Part shown: positions 1-11,837 of the stretch, piece by piece
Layout: each line of letters starts with the position of its first letter
Numbering within the stretch: the first letter of the stretch is position 1
Source: Ochromonas danica
Lineage: Eukaryota > Sar > Chrysophyceae > Chromulinales > Chromulinaceae
NCBI GenBank assembly: GCA_015146655.1
Contig: VKHL01000005.1
Location: forward strand, 310,001 to 374,000
Direction of reading: 5' to 3'
Length of the DNA stretch: 64,000 bases
Notes under the pieces: model-generated
The model's database searches: none
What the model saw: the letters and a program-made list of their open reading frames with translations, nothing else
What the model was told of the DNA's origin: nothing
Program-made: the position numbers and the translations under genes

Positions 1-848
1 AGCCAAACAGCGGATTACTCTTTAAAAGAGAGGAGGTCTCTACTGGTCCGGAGGAATAACATCCTGTTAACACAAAGAAGCCGCAGCATTGATTATAGCC
101 ACCATTAATTGTGGGCTCAAGGATAGATAGTCGCCAAGCAAATCAAAACGAATAAGATGGAGAAAGCCATCTGACTGAAATGTCAGCATATAGACTGTCA
201 GAATACGACTGACACTGATGAGTATGATAGCAAGTCTCTTTGAGGGGTAGAGTTGTTTGCATTCAGTCGGGTCCAATACATTGTGTTCTTCCCTAAGTAA
301 TCTTCTGTCTGCGTATACAATAATTAACAATCAGAGCCAACCCAACCCGCCAACCAGTCTCGCCGCCAGCACTCTTCAGTGCCCGTTGAGAATCATTTGA
401 TCTGAAAAGTGGCGATGGCGATTAAACGTGCGCAAGTATAGTTAAGAATGTTAGGGACCGGTCCACCCATCCAAACGGCTAAAGGAAGCTCGACCGATGG
501 CTTTGAAAGTCCCACACATATCTTCGTCAGAATGCTCCTTTGAGTATTTTATTCAGCTCATCATCATTGTTCACAGAAGTTCCAGTCATCTGTGCTACTC
601 TGATCAAAGATCCATTTGTTGGCTATTAAAGAAATGACTGTTCTTGAGATTATTGACCTTATCCGAGGAGGACTAAAAGGGAGCAACAATAGCAACATAA
701 AAACAAAACTCGGAACTTAAAACACATCCCATTGAATTTCCCAGGCTCTAAAATGCGCAAGGAGGCTTTGACCTGTTGCGGGACTGCAGCCCGGCGTGAA
801 AATGAAACTGAGTCCGTGGCACCCGGCGAAAAGATTAAGGTTAAGTAG
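1..848. other. Gene-free left end
   Basis: No coding region, RNA gene or clear repeat can be supported here. Open frames in this stretch are short, and those I checked lack a convincing start or a recognisable product. It may hold the 3' or 5' flank of a gene beyond the window edge. Confidence 0.5.
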
Positions 849-1196
849 TAACAATCTTCATGACCTTGAACTTATGAACCATTAATGATTTTATTGATGA
901 TGAATATGTGCAGTGTCGACGATTATGAAGTGTTTACTTAGCTTGACCCAGTCCAACCCTTCTTCTTTGGGAACAATAATAGTATTATAGGGAGTCCAAA
1001 TAGAAAAAATTGATCGAACCCTACATATAATATTCAAATGACGGATTCTCCCGAATAGATTCTGGGACAAGTTATGTAAATCAATGGCCATCATTCATCA
1101 TCAGAGATACTTCGCAATCCTCTGCGATACTCTTTATTCATCACCATTACTAATCATTAATGGTCTTCAAGTTCAAGGCCATGAAGATTCTTGTTA
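849..1196. mobile_element. MITE-like element with long terminal inverted repeats
   Basis: The left end (849-889) reads as the reverse complement of the right end (1152-1196) with a few mismatches and small indels. Shared cores include TCTTCATG, CCTTGAACTT and ACCATTAATGAT. The similarity continues inward to about 907 on the left and 1131 on the right, giving arms near 55-60 bases. The enclosed 220 bases hold no convincing gene. A short non-coding unit of about 348 bp with long inverted ends looks like a MITE (a non-autonomous DNA transposon relative). A structured RNA gene is the alternative. I could not identify a clear target-site duplication or superfamily. Confidence 0.55.
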
Positions 1197-1568
1197 ATGG
1201 AATTTTGACAATAGAGGTCTCATTCACGATGATGGCTTTCAAGCTTCAACTTTACAGTTCACTATACTTACTATTTGGACTAAAATAGTGCAGGGTTCCA
1301 CCACCCCTGCACTATTTTACTTTAGGGATTTTTCTATTTGGTCTCCCTATACAATTTGGCGGTATCCGCTATTACGACTCAGGCCATGAATTATAGAAAA
1401 ACATAAGAGAAATTGCCTCTTAAATTATTTATACTGCTTGATACTGAATGAGATTATTCACGCGCTTCGTAATAATCAGCTAGACTTCCAAATCTGTCAT
1501 TCTGAACTGGACATAGACGTTTCAAAGTTGATTTGGTTTGGTTTCATGGTAATGCCTAACTCCCAAAG
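1197..1568. other. Intergenic stretch with a hairpin, upstream of the IQ/WW gene
   Basis: About 370 bases without a gene. It holds the perfect hairpin listed separately and then AT-rich sequence that is likely the promoter and leader of the gene starting at 1569. Confidence 0.5.
1281..1319. repeat. Perfect 15-bp inverted repeat (hairpin)
   Basis: Bases 1281-1295 (TAAAATAGTGCAGGG) are the exact reverse complement of 1305-1319, with a 9-base loop. It lies about 85 bases right of the MITE-like element and 250 bases before the next start codon. It could be a transcription terminator-like stem, a cruciform or an element end. No T-run or other sign settles which. Confidence 0.75.
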
Positions 1569-4500
1569 ATGAGTAAGTTGTTGGATTTCACCTCGTTGAA
1601 AGATCTTCTAGCCCGGGGAAATGGTAAAAAGAAGGTGAGAGATGTAATATGTGATATATGAAAGAAAGGTCTTAATCACTTACTTCCCTGCCTTTGCAGA
1701 GTGCTGCCGCCGAGGAACTGATAAGCAGCATTATTGAAGAGGAGACGTCAAAGGTTGGAAGAAGGTAGGTGGGTGGTGTCTCACTCTATTCGGTGTTGCT
1801 GCTATCTTGAAAATCTGAGATATAGGAAAGTAACTAACTAACCAACATCTTGGTTTTCTCAGAGTGAAGGTTGTTCTCAACAAACGAGGCAGGAAGAAGG
1901 CGCGTAAGAGGACGAACTCCTCTTCCCCCTTCGAGCGGCCTTTGTGTTACCACATAAGTAATGTGGAGGCAAAGTTACGGGTGCACAATAATGTCTATGA
2001 ATATGCCAGTCTGCTTGACATTCCCAGAGAGAGTGTGGACTGTTTGGAGAGAAAATTCGCGGAATGCAGGAAGATGGCGCAAATGTTGGAAGAGCGACTT
2101 CCTGCCATCAACAAGGTATTCATGCACTTAGCTTGATGCTTTCCATTCGTCTCTTATGCCAATAAATATTTTAACTCTGTTTCGCCAGGCTTTAAGTGGA
2201 AGCTTAGACTTTGTAGCTCCAGTTGATCTCCAAACAGTGCTGATGAGTTCTGGTTGTTCTGAGAATGAATTGCATACGATTGAAGCAGAGTTTCTAAAAG
2301 CTGACACTCAAAGTGAAGATACAGATGGACAGTCCAGTGAGTCGACCCTGCCCATCGAAGGATTTCCTATCAGGAAACTGATCCGACGAATCGGCTCGTT
2401 GACTCTTCGAGTGAACCTCTTTCGTGCCCTTCAAAACTCTTTCAGCAATGAAACGACTTCCAAGTCACTTGTTGGCCATGACCCTCAAGGATTATTTTCC
2501 ACTCTAAGCCAAGGTGAAGACTCGGAAGGCTTTCATTTCTTGACCCGGCCTCTTTCCTATCCTGAAATGTCTCAACAGTCCCACGCCACCTCCTTCATTC
2601 CATCTCAAAGCACCTTAACTGGCCTTCCTCCTCTTCGTATGCAAAAATCTCTCTCTTCGAAATTCACTCGTCCTCCAATCAAGAAGCTCACTATTTCAGA
2701 GGGTGAGTTTGACGAGTCTTTCACGAGAGAGACACCACGCGTTCTGCACTATTCTAATTATGATAGTCCCCATGATCCGTTTGCAGAGGTTACTGCGCTC
2801 AGGCGTGAATTGCAGGTTTCGAAAGCGGGCTTTAACCAGTTGACCAAGTTAGTGGATCAGAATATTGCATGGGTGCAGCAAAATTGTGATATGAGCCAAT
2901 GGGCTCAACATATTTCAAGCCGAGCAAAGCGAAAATGCAAAAACATGGCGGCTGATCGCATCGGAAACGTATTTACAAGGTATTTGCACATGACACTGCA
3001 GTGGACTATGAAGAGGTGGAAGGTTGCAATCTTAGAGGATAAATGCACGATAATGGTCAACAACTATTGCCGATCAAAGGCCATAGTTTTATTTGTTCAC
3101 CAATTTTATACGCGGCATTTTCAGAGTTTACATAGAAGATTGAAGGTTTGGTTTGAGCTAGTTCGCGAGCAACGATACCGTGAACGAGTTGCTGCTTGTG
3201 TGGAAATTCAACGAGTGATGCGGGGACGACTAGGAAGATTGCGATTCGCGCACATCAAGTTGGGTCTCGTGGCGATACAAATACAATGCTTCTTTCGTCG
3301 TCTTCACGCAAAATTCGTCGTGTCTCGCAAGCGAGATGAACTTGCTCGAAAGATACTGTATCAGAAACAGAGCAATGCTGCCCTAGTCATCCAAAAGAGA
3401 ATGAAAAGCTTTTTATTGATTATAAAGGCAAAAGCAGAGCTCAATCGACGTAGAACTCGTGTAGCGGCGACCAAGATTCAAAAGATCTTTCGTGGTCAGC
3501 AAGGAAGAGAAAGATATTTGCGTGTGCAGAAGGAGATGAGAGATTACCAAGAAACAATGAAGCAGCACTTCAATGATTTAGATGCATTAGCTGAAAAAGG
3601 GCAGCTCGACCTTCGTAATCTGGAGAAAGAAGTGAATACTTCGGACAAAACGTTGCTGGATAATCGTCTCGGTTCTGTTTTGAAGAACGATGCGACCAAC
3701 AGGCCAAGGAATGGTTCTCAAAATTCCAAGGCAAATGCAACGAGACGTTCCCAAAAGACAGTTGTTGCTGTAAGGAAGATTGACGGCAATAGTAATAAGG
3801 TTTCGAGCAGCAAACGATCATCTGCTGTTACATCAAAAGTCGTGCCTTCTTCTACAAAACGCAGCAAAATTGCTGTTGGCAAGGAAGTCAAAAAGACCAT
3901 CACAATGCCAAAGGATTCTACTCTTCGCGACGAAGCAAGCTCTATTGCGGAGAATGTCGCAGTGATGGAGACCACAACTCATGAGGCTTTCGCCGAATCA
4001 AAAGGAGCTGAAGATGCGAAAGGCGTTGATTGTAAGCCTCCCCATGGGGAAGAGTCAGAGGTCAATAGCTTGGCAGTGGATGAAAACCCTCCTATTATCG
4101 AGCACGAATCAAAATCTGAGTTACTGTCAGAGCCCATTAATGCTGATGAACTGGAGGCCAACAAGGATGAATTCAGAGGCAATGAGACTCACGAATATCT
4201 TCCTGCAAGCAGAGGAAGAAAGGAGATCACGGAAGAGACTTTGAAGAAGAGTGACAGCATAGATTTGTGTGATCAAGTTGAATCCGGCCGGTCTTTACCA
4301 CCAAGAGAAGTTGCTTCCAGTCATTCCCCATCTTCTCGTGAGAGCCAAGCACCTTCTTCTTCTCATAAAGGAAGCTTGTTTGGTTTGAATATACCGAGCC
4401 TCCCTGTATCGATCAAGACTTCTGGATTGTTCAGTAATCCTTTTACGTCATGGTCTAAGTCGAAGTCTGATTCGTCTTCTCCAGCGAAAGACCACGCACA

Positions 4501-6830
4501 ATTGAGCGCTGCGATTGTGGTGGAGCCCCACAGTGATGTTTCGATTCGGAAGGAGCTGTCGAGAGAGGCAGAAGATTGGAACTCAGCCCAAAAGGCCATT
4601 CCTTTGGAACCGTCCTTCAAGTTAACGGATCAAACTTTGGAAACGAACATGAATTATCAATTACACTCCTCGGAAAGTGTCTCTACTAGAGCTGCTGTCT
4701 TCCCAAAGGATGTTTCTAATGCCCCGCGAAGCCCTGCTCGGCCTTCTACCTGTCAAGATGAGCAGGAAATACTTGAGAATAGTCTGAACTCTCAAATTGC
4801 GCATTTGAAGGTGGAGAGTGGCGATCATTTGAATGATCACTCAGCTCACACAAGTGAAGTAAATGTTGGGACTGCTGTGGAGAATTCGGTAGTTGTTGAT
4901 AACTATCCTGCTTCAACAAGTTCAGGGAGAAATAGTGAACATGATGTTACCATATCTCCTGAACAGAACGCAGTTGCTGATAATGATGCTATTATTCCCT
5001 TCGAGCGGGATTTCCACCAAAGTTCGAAGCTGATTGTTGAATCAGAAGGGGATAGGCGTCTTCATTCTGCAGAAACGGCCAACCATGGCCAGACAGAAAA
5101 GCTGCTTGAAGAAGAGGGTGAATTAGAGCAGACAGGAGATTTTGCGATCTCATCTGGACACGACGTTGTCGAAGATAAAACAATCATCCGCGAAAGCAAT
5201 AACGAAGCTTCATTGGAAAAGAAACCAATAGTGTTGATGAATACTGCAGCGGTGAAGCTTCAAAGCATGGTCCGCATTTACTTCGCCAAGAGAGCAGCCA
5301 AACTGAAGCGAGCTGAGGTAGAGCGAAGTCAACTAGAAGCTGAGCAAATCATTGATTGGGCGACAGTAACTATTCAGAAGAGTGCTAGAGGAAAGCTCGC
5401 ACGCGAGCGGACGAAGAATCTTCGCGTGCTGAGAAGCGAGGAAGAGCGACGAAAGAAGGAGAAGAGTGCAGTTGCTATTCAATCTGGAATGAGAGGCATG
5501 CACGCGCGAAAGCGTGTACGAACCGTGAAGGCCAAGAAAGAAGAAGAAAGAAATCACATGGAGTGGTTGAAATCCTTCGATAAAACTGCGCCTCGGCCTG
5601 CAAAAAATGATGAGATCATTGCTAATCATCCAGGTCCAGTGGAGAATGACGAGAAAGGTCTTACATCATCTGAGGCAGTTGATAATCTTTCGAGTCTAAA
5701 TGATCCAGAGCAGCTTTCCAGAACTCTTACCCCGAAGACTCCTGTTGAACAACTGTCGCCCAAACGCGACAAATCGAGTCCTGAAGAAAAGAATCCCTCT
5801 CGACCTGTTTCTGCTCGACAAGAGCAAATGAGCAACTCGATAGAGGTGATTGCCAAAGACCCACGACTTGACAACTTGGAAGAACGCTTGAAGCAATTGG
5901 AAGATATTGAACGACGCATTAAGGCTTCTGAGCAGAATATGGCTGAGGAAGCCAAACGTGCTGAGGAGCGCATTCGGCAACAGATGCAAATATTGGAAGA
6001 AAAGGCGAAGCAAGCGGAAGCCGAAAGGCAAGCTAGAGAAGAGCTTATGAAACTCGCTGTTGGATCGATATCGCATCGCAGCCCCTTCACGACGATGGGC
6101 CCACACTCGGCGAGAATAATGCAAAGTAATGGCGGAGGAGGCTTGATGAGCACGCGAGGTAGTGCTCCTCCTACAGCTCGCTCAGCAAGATCAGGCCCGC
6201 TTCCCACGGATGCTCCCAGGCTCTTGTATGGCGGTCAAGAATGGGTGCAACTTTGGGATGATGAACAGCAGGCTTATTATTGGTGGTGCGCAGCCACTGA
6301 GGTAGCTCAGTGGGAGCAGCCCGGGATGGAGCAATATTATCAGCAAAGCTCCTATAATGCTCAAGCCACACATCCAGCTACGGTCGTGGAGGGTAAAGAT
6401 GGCGAAGAGTCGGGGTATGAGAGTGGTGGGGGTGCACTTACAGACTATTCCACCGACCATGAAGCGAGCTACTACACCGATTCCGAAGGTGGCGGTGACT
6501 ACAATGATTGGCAAGAGTATTGGGACGAGCAAGCTCAAGCAAAATATTGGTACAACAATGCAACGGTAAGATTTGCCACGATCTTCGTTGACTGGCCGGA
6601 TTCTTTGACTTATTTGACGGTTTTAGGGTGAAGCGTCCTGGACTCGACCCGAGCATCTCGACGCGCAAGACAGTTCCAGAGCGGTCTCTGCTGGAGCTTT
6701 CGTTAACGAAGGAGATCTCACGGCTGAACAGGGCCAAGATACCCATGGCTGGATTTCCTACATTGATGAAGAAACTGGCCAATTATATTGGCACAATGTG
6801 AATACGGGGGAGGTGAGATGGGATGTGTGA
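1569..6830 (+). CDS. Large IQ-motif, coiled-coil and triple WW-domain protein
   Basis: Five exons: 1569-1634, 1700-1764, 1863-2115, 2189-6565 and 6627-6830, joined in frame by GT-AG introns, give 1,654 residues. The N-terminus is basic and charged. IQ motifs (calmodulin or light-chain binding) form two clusters, four near residues 460-570 (for example AATKIQKIFRGQQGRERY) and three near 1147-1240 (for example AVAIQSGMRGMHARKRVR). A long polar, probably disordered linker lies between them. After the second cluster comes a charged coiled coil (from LEERLKQLEDIERRIKASEQ), then three WW-type modules near 1479-1510, 1569-1600 and 1626-1654. The second WW spans the last intron, which supports the splice: YWYNNAT joins GEASWTRPE. 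WW domains bind proline-rich ligands, so a calcium-linked scaffold is plausible. I do not recognise a named family. Confidence 0.85.
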
Positions 6831-6935
6831 AAAGAAAATATTTGACTTGTAAGTACTGCGACATGTTTAACTATAAATAATTATGTGACGTTCTCTATGC
6901 ACAAAACATAAAGAAGCTTCACAATCGCCAAGAGT

Positions 6936-9900
6936 TTACAAGGACTCAGGAACAATGTCAATCATCGTAATGATATCATCCTTGTCAGTATTTTGGATCT
7001 TAACCCCAGTCGCTGTTCGCGACTGAATGCTGATGTCATCAATTCGCTGTCGTGTCATTGCTCCTTTGGTTGTGCTAAATACCACTTCTTCTCCTGAGCC
7101 ACACACTCGCAAACCACAAAGTCGATCACCACCCTCAGCCTTTACAGTACAACTGTGCGGTTAGATACATGAATCATAAAAGGCGGGAAAGGACAACATA
7201 CCTTGCTTTTGAACTTAATGGCTATGATTCCCATCAATCCTCGGCTCTTTCTTGAAAACTCTTCAATAGGAACACGCTTGCCATATCCCTTTTCCGTAAT
7301 TACCAAAACAAAGCGTGATGCAGGGTGCTCACCAGTGCCCATTTCTAAAAGCAGAAGTTGCAAAATTAAAAATGCCAATAAAAACTGAAAGACACGCATA
7401 CCTTTGATCAAGTCTTTGTCAAGGACATCCATACCGACCATTGTGTCACCCTTACGAAGTTTCATCGCCCTACAACCACGGCTGGTTCGTCCTGTACTCC
7501 TTAAGTCTTCGACGCAAAAGCGATTCGCAAATCCAGAGCTGGAAAATGGTGGATGAGAAACAAGCGAATGATAGGTGAATGAGACTGTTACCTTGTAGCC
7601 ATCAAGACATCTTCTTGGGGTTTGCACTTGCGAGCCCAACGCAGCGAATCGTTTTCACCCAGAGAAATCATCGTCAACCCACGAGCGGTCACACTCTCAA
7701 AGGCCTTGAGGGGAGTTTTCTTTACAAAACCTTGCGCAGTGAGCAGGACGAGAAAGTCATCCTCACCGAAGGACTTGGCATCCACGGGTATGACAGAAGT
7801 GACGGTTGCCATTGCACTTGCAACAGGTAGCACCTGTGGCAGAGGAACTCCTTTAGCGTGTCGCGAAGCTTTTGGTATTTCGTAGGCTTTGACACTGTAA
7901 GCCACTCCTCTACCATAGACATTTTTGTTACGCATTATCTTCAAAGACGCAGAAGATATCACTTACCGTTCGGTGATGAATAACACGGAGTCATGATCCA
8001 TGCACGTGAAAAAGTGTGCCACGCTGTCAGCATCTGTGGAGAATTTGGCGCCAACTTTGCCTTTTCCGCCACGCAATTGTGCTTCAAATCCTTCAAGAGG
8101 CATGCGCTTTATATACCCGCTATGGGTGATAAGTATAACCGATCTAGATAACATCATGCACGAGCTAAAATTAGCGAATAATCTGAATAGAAAATCTGAA
8201 TCAACTGACCGTTCGTTACTTAGCAGGTCTTCCATCGTAAGTCCTTGCTCGTCTTGGACTATAATCTCGCTCTTGCGCGCAATACCATGGGTAGTCTTCA
8301 GAGCAAGGGTCTCTTTCTTTATTGTACTGTAAATGAGATCATCTCTACCCAGAAGCTCTTGCAGGCCATCGATATCCTTCCGCAGTGTCTCTTCTTCCTC
8401 CACCAGCTTGCGTTCCTCGAGGCCTGTGAGGCGGCGAAGAGTAATAGACAGGACAGCTTCCGCTTGTTCGCTTGAAAAGTCAAATGGTGGACCTCGTAAA
8501 GCACTGCGAGCTGCAGACGCATCAACACTAGTCTTCAACACCGCGATAATGGCGTCCACATGCTTCAGTGCACGCAGAAGACCTTGAACAATATGCTGAC
8601 GCTCTTGTAGCTTCCGCAATTGATATGATGTTCGACGACGAATTGTATGGAATCTAATTGCGCATACAAGAAATGATGGGCCATGTCAAGATAAAGAAAG
8701 GAAAAGGCTTTACCTGAACTGGATGAAGTGGGTGATGATCTCTCTCAGACTCAGCCGTTGTGGCTGGCGCCCTTCATCAACAAGTGCGAGGAAGTTACCC
8801 GAGAACGTTGTCTGCAAGGATGTCGTCTGAAAGAGATTATTAGTAACAATCGCCGGCACAGCGTCACGCTTTAGTTCCACGACTATGCGCACACCATCCC
8901 TGTCGCTCTCATCGCGTAAGTCGGCAATGCCTTCAAGCTTCTTCTCGTTCACTAGATCGGCAATCTTCTCAAGCAAAGCAGCCTTGTTAGTAAGATATGG
9001 AACCTCAGTAATAACTATGGCATTGCGGCCCTTGTTCGTAGAGGTTTTGGTTGAAGACGCGCCGAGAACCTCAACATGTGTGCGGCCGCGCAGGATTAGA
9101 GAACCTCGCCCAGTGCGATATAGGTCGCGCACTCCCTGCAAACCCACAATGACTCCACCAGTAGGAAAGTCTGGAGCAGGAATAATCTGAAAGAGATCTT
9201 CGTCAGAAAGGTCGGGGTTGTCGATGAGGGCCACCATAGCGTCTAGCACTTCTTTCAGGTTGTGTGGAGGGACATTAGTAGCCATACCAACTGCAATACC
9301 TGTAGCACCGTTAACGAGTAGCAAAGGAATCTTAGCTGGTAAGATAAGAGGCTCTTCTTCATTGCCATCAAAGTTAGGTACATAATCGACAGTGTGTTCT
9401 TTGAGCTCCACACCCAGCAGAGCGTCCTGCGCCAGGCGAGAGAGTTTGGCTTCTGTATAACGCATCGCAGCTGGAGGATCATCATCAACAGATCCAAAGT
9501 TTCCATGTCCCATGATCAAAGGATGCATCATTACGAAGTCTTGCGCCATGCGCACGAGTGCGTCATAGACGCTTTGGTCTCCATGCGGATGAAACTTGCC
9601 TAACACTTCTCCCACGATCCTAGCACATTTACGATAACCAGCATCAGGGGTCAGACCTAATACAGACATTGCGTAGAGAACGCGACGATGGACAGGTTTG
9701 AGCCCATCTCGAACATCGGGCAAAGCCCTGCCAAGAATGGTGGACATCGCATAGGACATGAAGGAACGCTTCAGTTCATCATTAAGCTCCACCGTGTCGT
9801 TGCTTTGGCGTGAACTAACTGCTGGATACGTCACTTCTTCGCTTTCACCTCGTCGCAAATGAAGCGCCAGGCTGGGTTTGAGGTTGAGAGCAGGTTGAAG

Positions 9901-10002
9901 CTGAAAGTGCCTACAGAGCGCTCCTAATGGCCGAGTATTGAGACAAAGGCATCCACAGTATGTCGAAAGACAGAAAAATATTGCAATAAATGAAATCTTC
10001 AT
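6936..10002 (-). CDS. gyrA: DNA gyrase subunit A, plastid-targeted
   Basis: Seven exons read leftward: 10002-8714, 8653-8210, 8143-7967, 7909-7592, 7538-7402, 7344-7202 and 7139-6936. The product is 903 residues, usual bacterial GyrA length. It is the breakage-reunion subunit of type II topoisomerase that supercoils plastid DNA. Visible: [17 protein letters not shown], the catalytic tyrosine (Tyr182, preceded by Arg181) in [10 protein letters not shown], the join [17 protein letters not shown] across intron 1, a GyrA-box-like QLRGGKG, and C-terminal beta-pinwheel repeats ([29 protein letters not shown]). The GyrA box separates it from ParC. Residues 1-20 form a hydrophobic signal peptide, followed by a basic transit-like stretch, as expected for a plastid reached through the ER. 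The second intron (8144-8209) is 66 bases, in frame and stop-free. The gene is divergent from the pseudouridine synthase gene. Confidence 0.93.
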
Positions 10003-10109
10003 GATGATGTGCTCACCGAATCCTCACAACCAATTCAATGGTTGCAACTCAATCACTATGTAATTACATAGCCTGATTATTGAGTATTTACTTAATTTCC
10101 TTCTTCAGA
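10003..10109. promoter_or_regulatory. Short divergent promoter between gyrA and the pseudouridine synthase gene
   Basis: Only 107 bases separate the two start codons, so both genes must share or overlap their promoter. The stretch is AT-rich (about 10050-10095). No specific factor site is identified. A small leader intron ending at TTCTTCAG just before the plus-strand ATG is possible. Confidence 0.5.
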
Positions 10110-11138
10110 ATGGAATGGATGGAGAGAATGAGGAGATTGACCAATTTAGCTATTCGCTCCGGCGCTCGTTGGCAAGCAAGATCCTTCTTTCATCGTTGCA
10201 GTGCATGGAGTAATGTGGATAGTTGTGGTTCCACGGTTCTGGGTGGTGAAGACGCCAGTGCGACAGTGTCGGACCAGGAGAAAGTCAGCGACTCGTCTAG
10301 TGGTGCAGATGCGCTTCGCTTGAACAGTTTCATTGCTAACACAGGAGTGACATCTCGAAGGGAAGCCGAGAGGTGGGTCTTCTCTTCTCGGGTCACGATT
10401 GATGGGAAGGTCTGCAAGTCTCCCTTCAGGGTGCTTGCCGAAGAGGATCTTGACAACATTGCTGTGGATGGCATACCCTTGAAGCGCAAGTACACGAAGT
10501 TGGCGCATCGACCACGTTTGTGGGCAGTTAACAAGTTGAAGGGTGAGTTGGTGGCCGGAGAGGATCGAAACAAGAATCGAGCCCTGCTCTTAGACAGAAT
10601 GAAGCGTTGCGGTTTGCGTGAAGCGTTCAACGAATATGGTGGATTGTTTCCAGTCTTTCATTTGGATTATCTCAGCGAGGGCTTGATGCTCCTGGCCAAC
10701 TCGGGCTCGCTGGCTAAGTTGTTGAGCAGCTCTGAACTAAACCTTCCCATCCACTATATGGTGCGCATTCACGGGCTAGTGACAGATTCTAAGCTTCATA
10801 CAATGCAGCGAGGAATTACTATTGATGGCGTGCGTTATCAGCCAACCCAAATTGCTGTTCATAATCGTTCTCACACCATCACTTGGCTCAAAGTATCCAC
10901 TGTGGACAGAAAGCCCAAAGCCATTGAGAAAGTACTTCAACACTTGCATCTCAAGCCACTTCGATTGATTTGTGTGGGATATGGGCCATATCTCTCTGAA
11001 CAGATATTCGCAGGAGATACCAACATCTCCAAGGAGCTACGCCTTACACCCACTCTGAATACACACTTCTTGCGACACCAAAATCAACACCATTCATTTC
11101 AAGCAAAAGTTCTTCCTATAGATACTCTCCGGGAATAG
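10110..11138 (+). CDS. RsuA/RluB-family pseudouridine synthase, probably organellar
   Basis: A single exon of 342 residues from the first in-frame ATG. It should convert a uridine in rRNA to pseudouridine. An arginine-rich N-terminus without acidic residues (about 35 residues) looks like an organelle presequence. An S4 RNA-binding domain follows near residues 75-130 (LNSFIANTGVTSRREAERWV). The catalytic domain includes the expected aspartate in FHLDYLSEGLMLLAN, where most family members read GRLDxxTEGLLLLTN, so the preceding Gly-Arg is replaced by Phe-His. Pairing with plastid gyrA hints at a plastid or mitochondrial ribosome as substrate, but the compartment is inferred. Confidence 0.82.
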   Translation: MEWMERMRRLTNLAIRSGARWQARSFFHRCSAWSNVDSCGSTVLGGEDASATVSDQEKVSDSSSGADALRLNSFIANTGVTSRREAERWVFSSRVTIDGKVCKSPFRVLAEEDLDNIAVDGIPLKRKYTKLAHRPRLWAVNKLKGELVAGEDRNKNRALLLDRMKRCGLREAFNEYGGLFPVFHLDYLSEGLMLLANSGSLAKLLSSSELNLPIHYMVRIHGLVTDSKLHTMQRGITIDGVRYQPTQIAVHNRSHTITWLKVSTVDRKPKAIEKVLQHLHLKPLRLICVGYGPYLSEQIFAGDTNISKELRLTPTLNTHFLRHQNQHHSFQAKVLPIDTLRE

Positions 11139-11837
11139 AGGATGTGTGGTGACTGAGCATGGTGTCCAGAACTGTAAAGTTTGGGTAATAATGTCTAACT
11201 TGGTTGCGTGCATATTATCCTGGTTTAATGGTGGGCTGTTCAACAGACCTGTGAATGTAGTAAGTTTACTTGGTCTAATAGTGTAGCCCCTACTTTTGAA
11301 TTTTATTTCCGTAATTCATAGAATTGAGCATTTCTAGATTTTATTCTCCAAGAAGACGATTTTCTAAGCAATCAGTCATTTATCTTGGTTTTAAGTGTTT
11401 TCAGTGGATAAATCTCCTTGAATTGATTCGTAAACTTCGTTTGGGTCAGTGACATTTCCTTCACGTCGTCGGAAAAAGTGAGTCAAGATTGAGAGAAGAG
11501 CGCGAGGTCAAATATCTACTAGCGCATAGATCGATATCGAAGGTTATTTCGTGTTGTTAGTGAGCATAATGTCCATATCCTCGTGCTGATATTCGCAAGG
11601 GTAGAGAGTTACCTGACACTCTTTACTTCTAACTGTAGACCACATGGATTCCACATATTTCGAACAAGGCGAGGGCCACCACCTGTGTGACTGCTGTTCG
11701 AAATTCCGAAATTCCTGGAATTTCCGGCGCTGCGCACTACGCTGCCGTGAAGTTCAACAATCCGCCGGGATGGCCGGCTGTGGGTGTTTGTAGTTGCAAG
11801 AACAAGCCACAGAATTGATCCACTTGCGCCTTGAGGG
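11139..11837. other. Intergenic region before the aconitase gene
   Basis: About 700 bases with no supportable gene. It presumably holds the 3' end of the pseudouridine synthase transcript and the promoter and leader of the aconitase gene. A run of alternating GAA/TTC triplets lies at 11697-11729 (see rejected items). Confidence 0.5.

Noticed and set aside
891-1094. Open frame inside the MITE-like element
   Set aside because: Short, composition like the surrounding non-coding DNA, no recognisable product, and it overlaps the inverted repeat.
5626-6207. 193-codon antisense frame under the IQ/WW gene
   Set aside because: Lies fully inside a confirmed exon and is Ser/Cys/Leu-rich, typical of a reverse-strand shadow.
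11697-11729. Run of alternating TTC and GAA triplets resembling a heat-shock element before the AcnB gene
   Set aside because: The spacing between triplets is 0, 1 or 3 bases rather than the 2-base gaps of true heat-shock elements, so it is not called as one.
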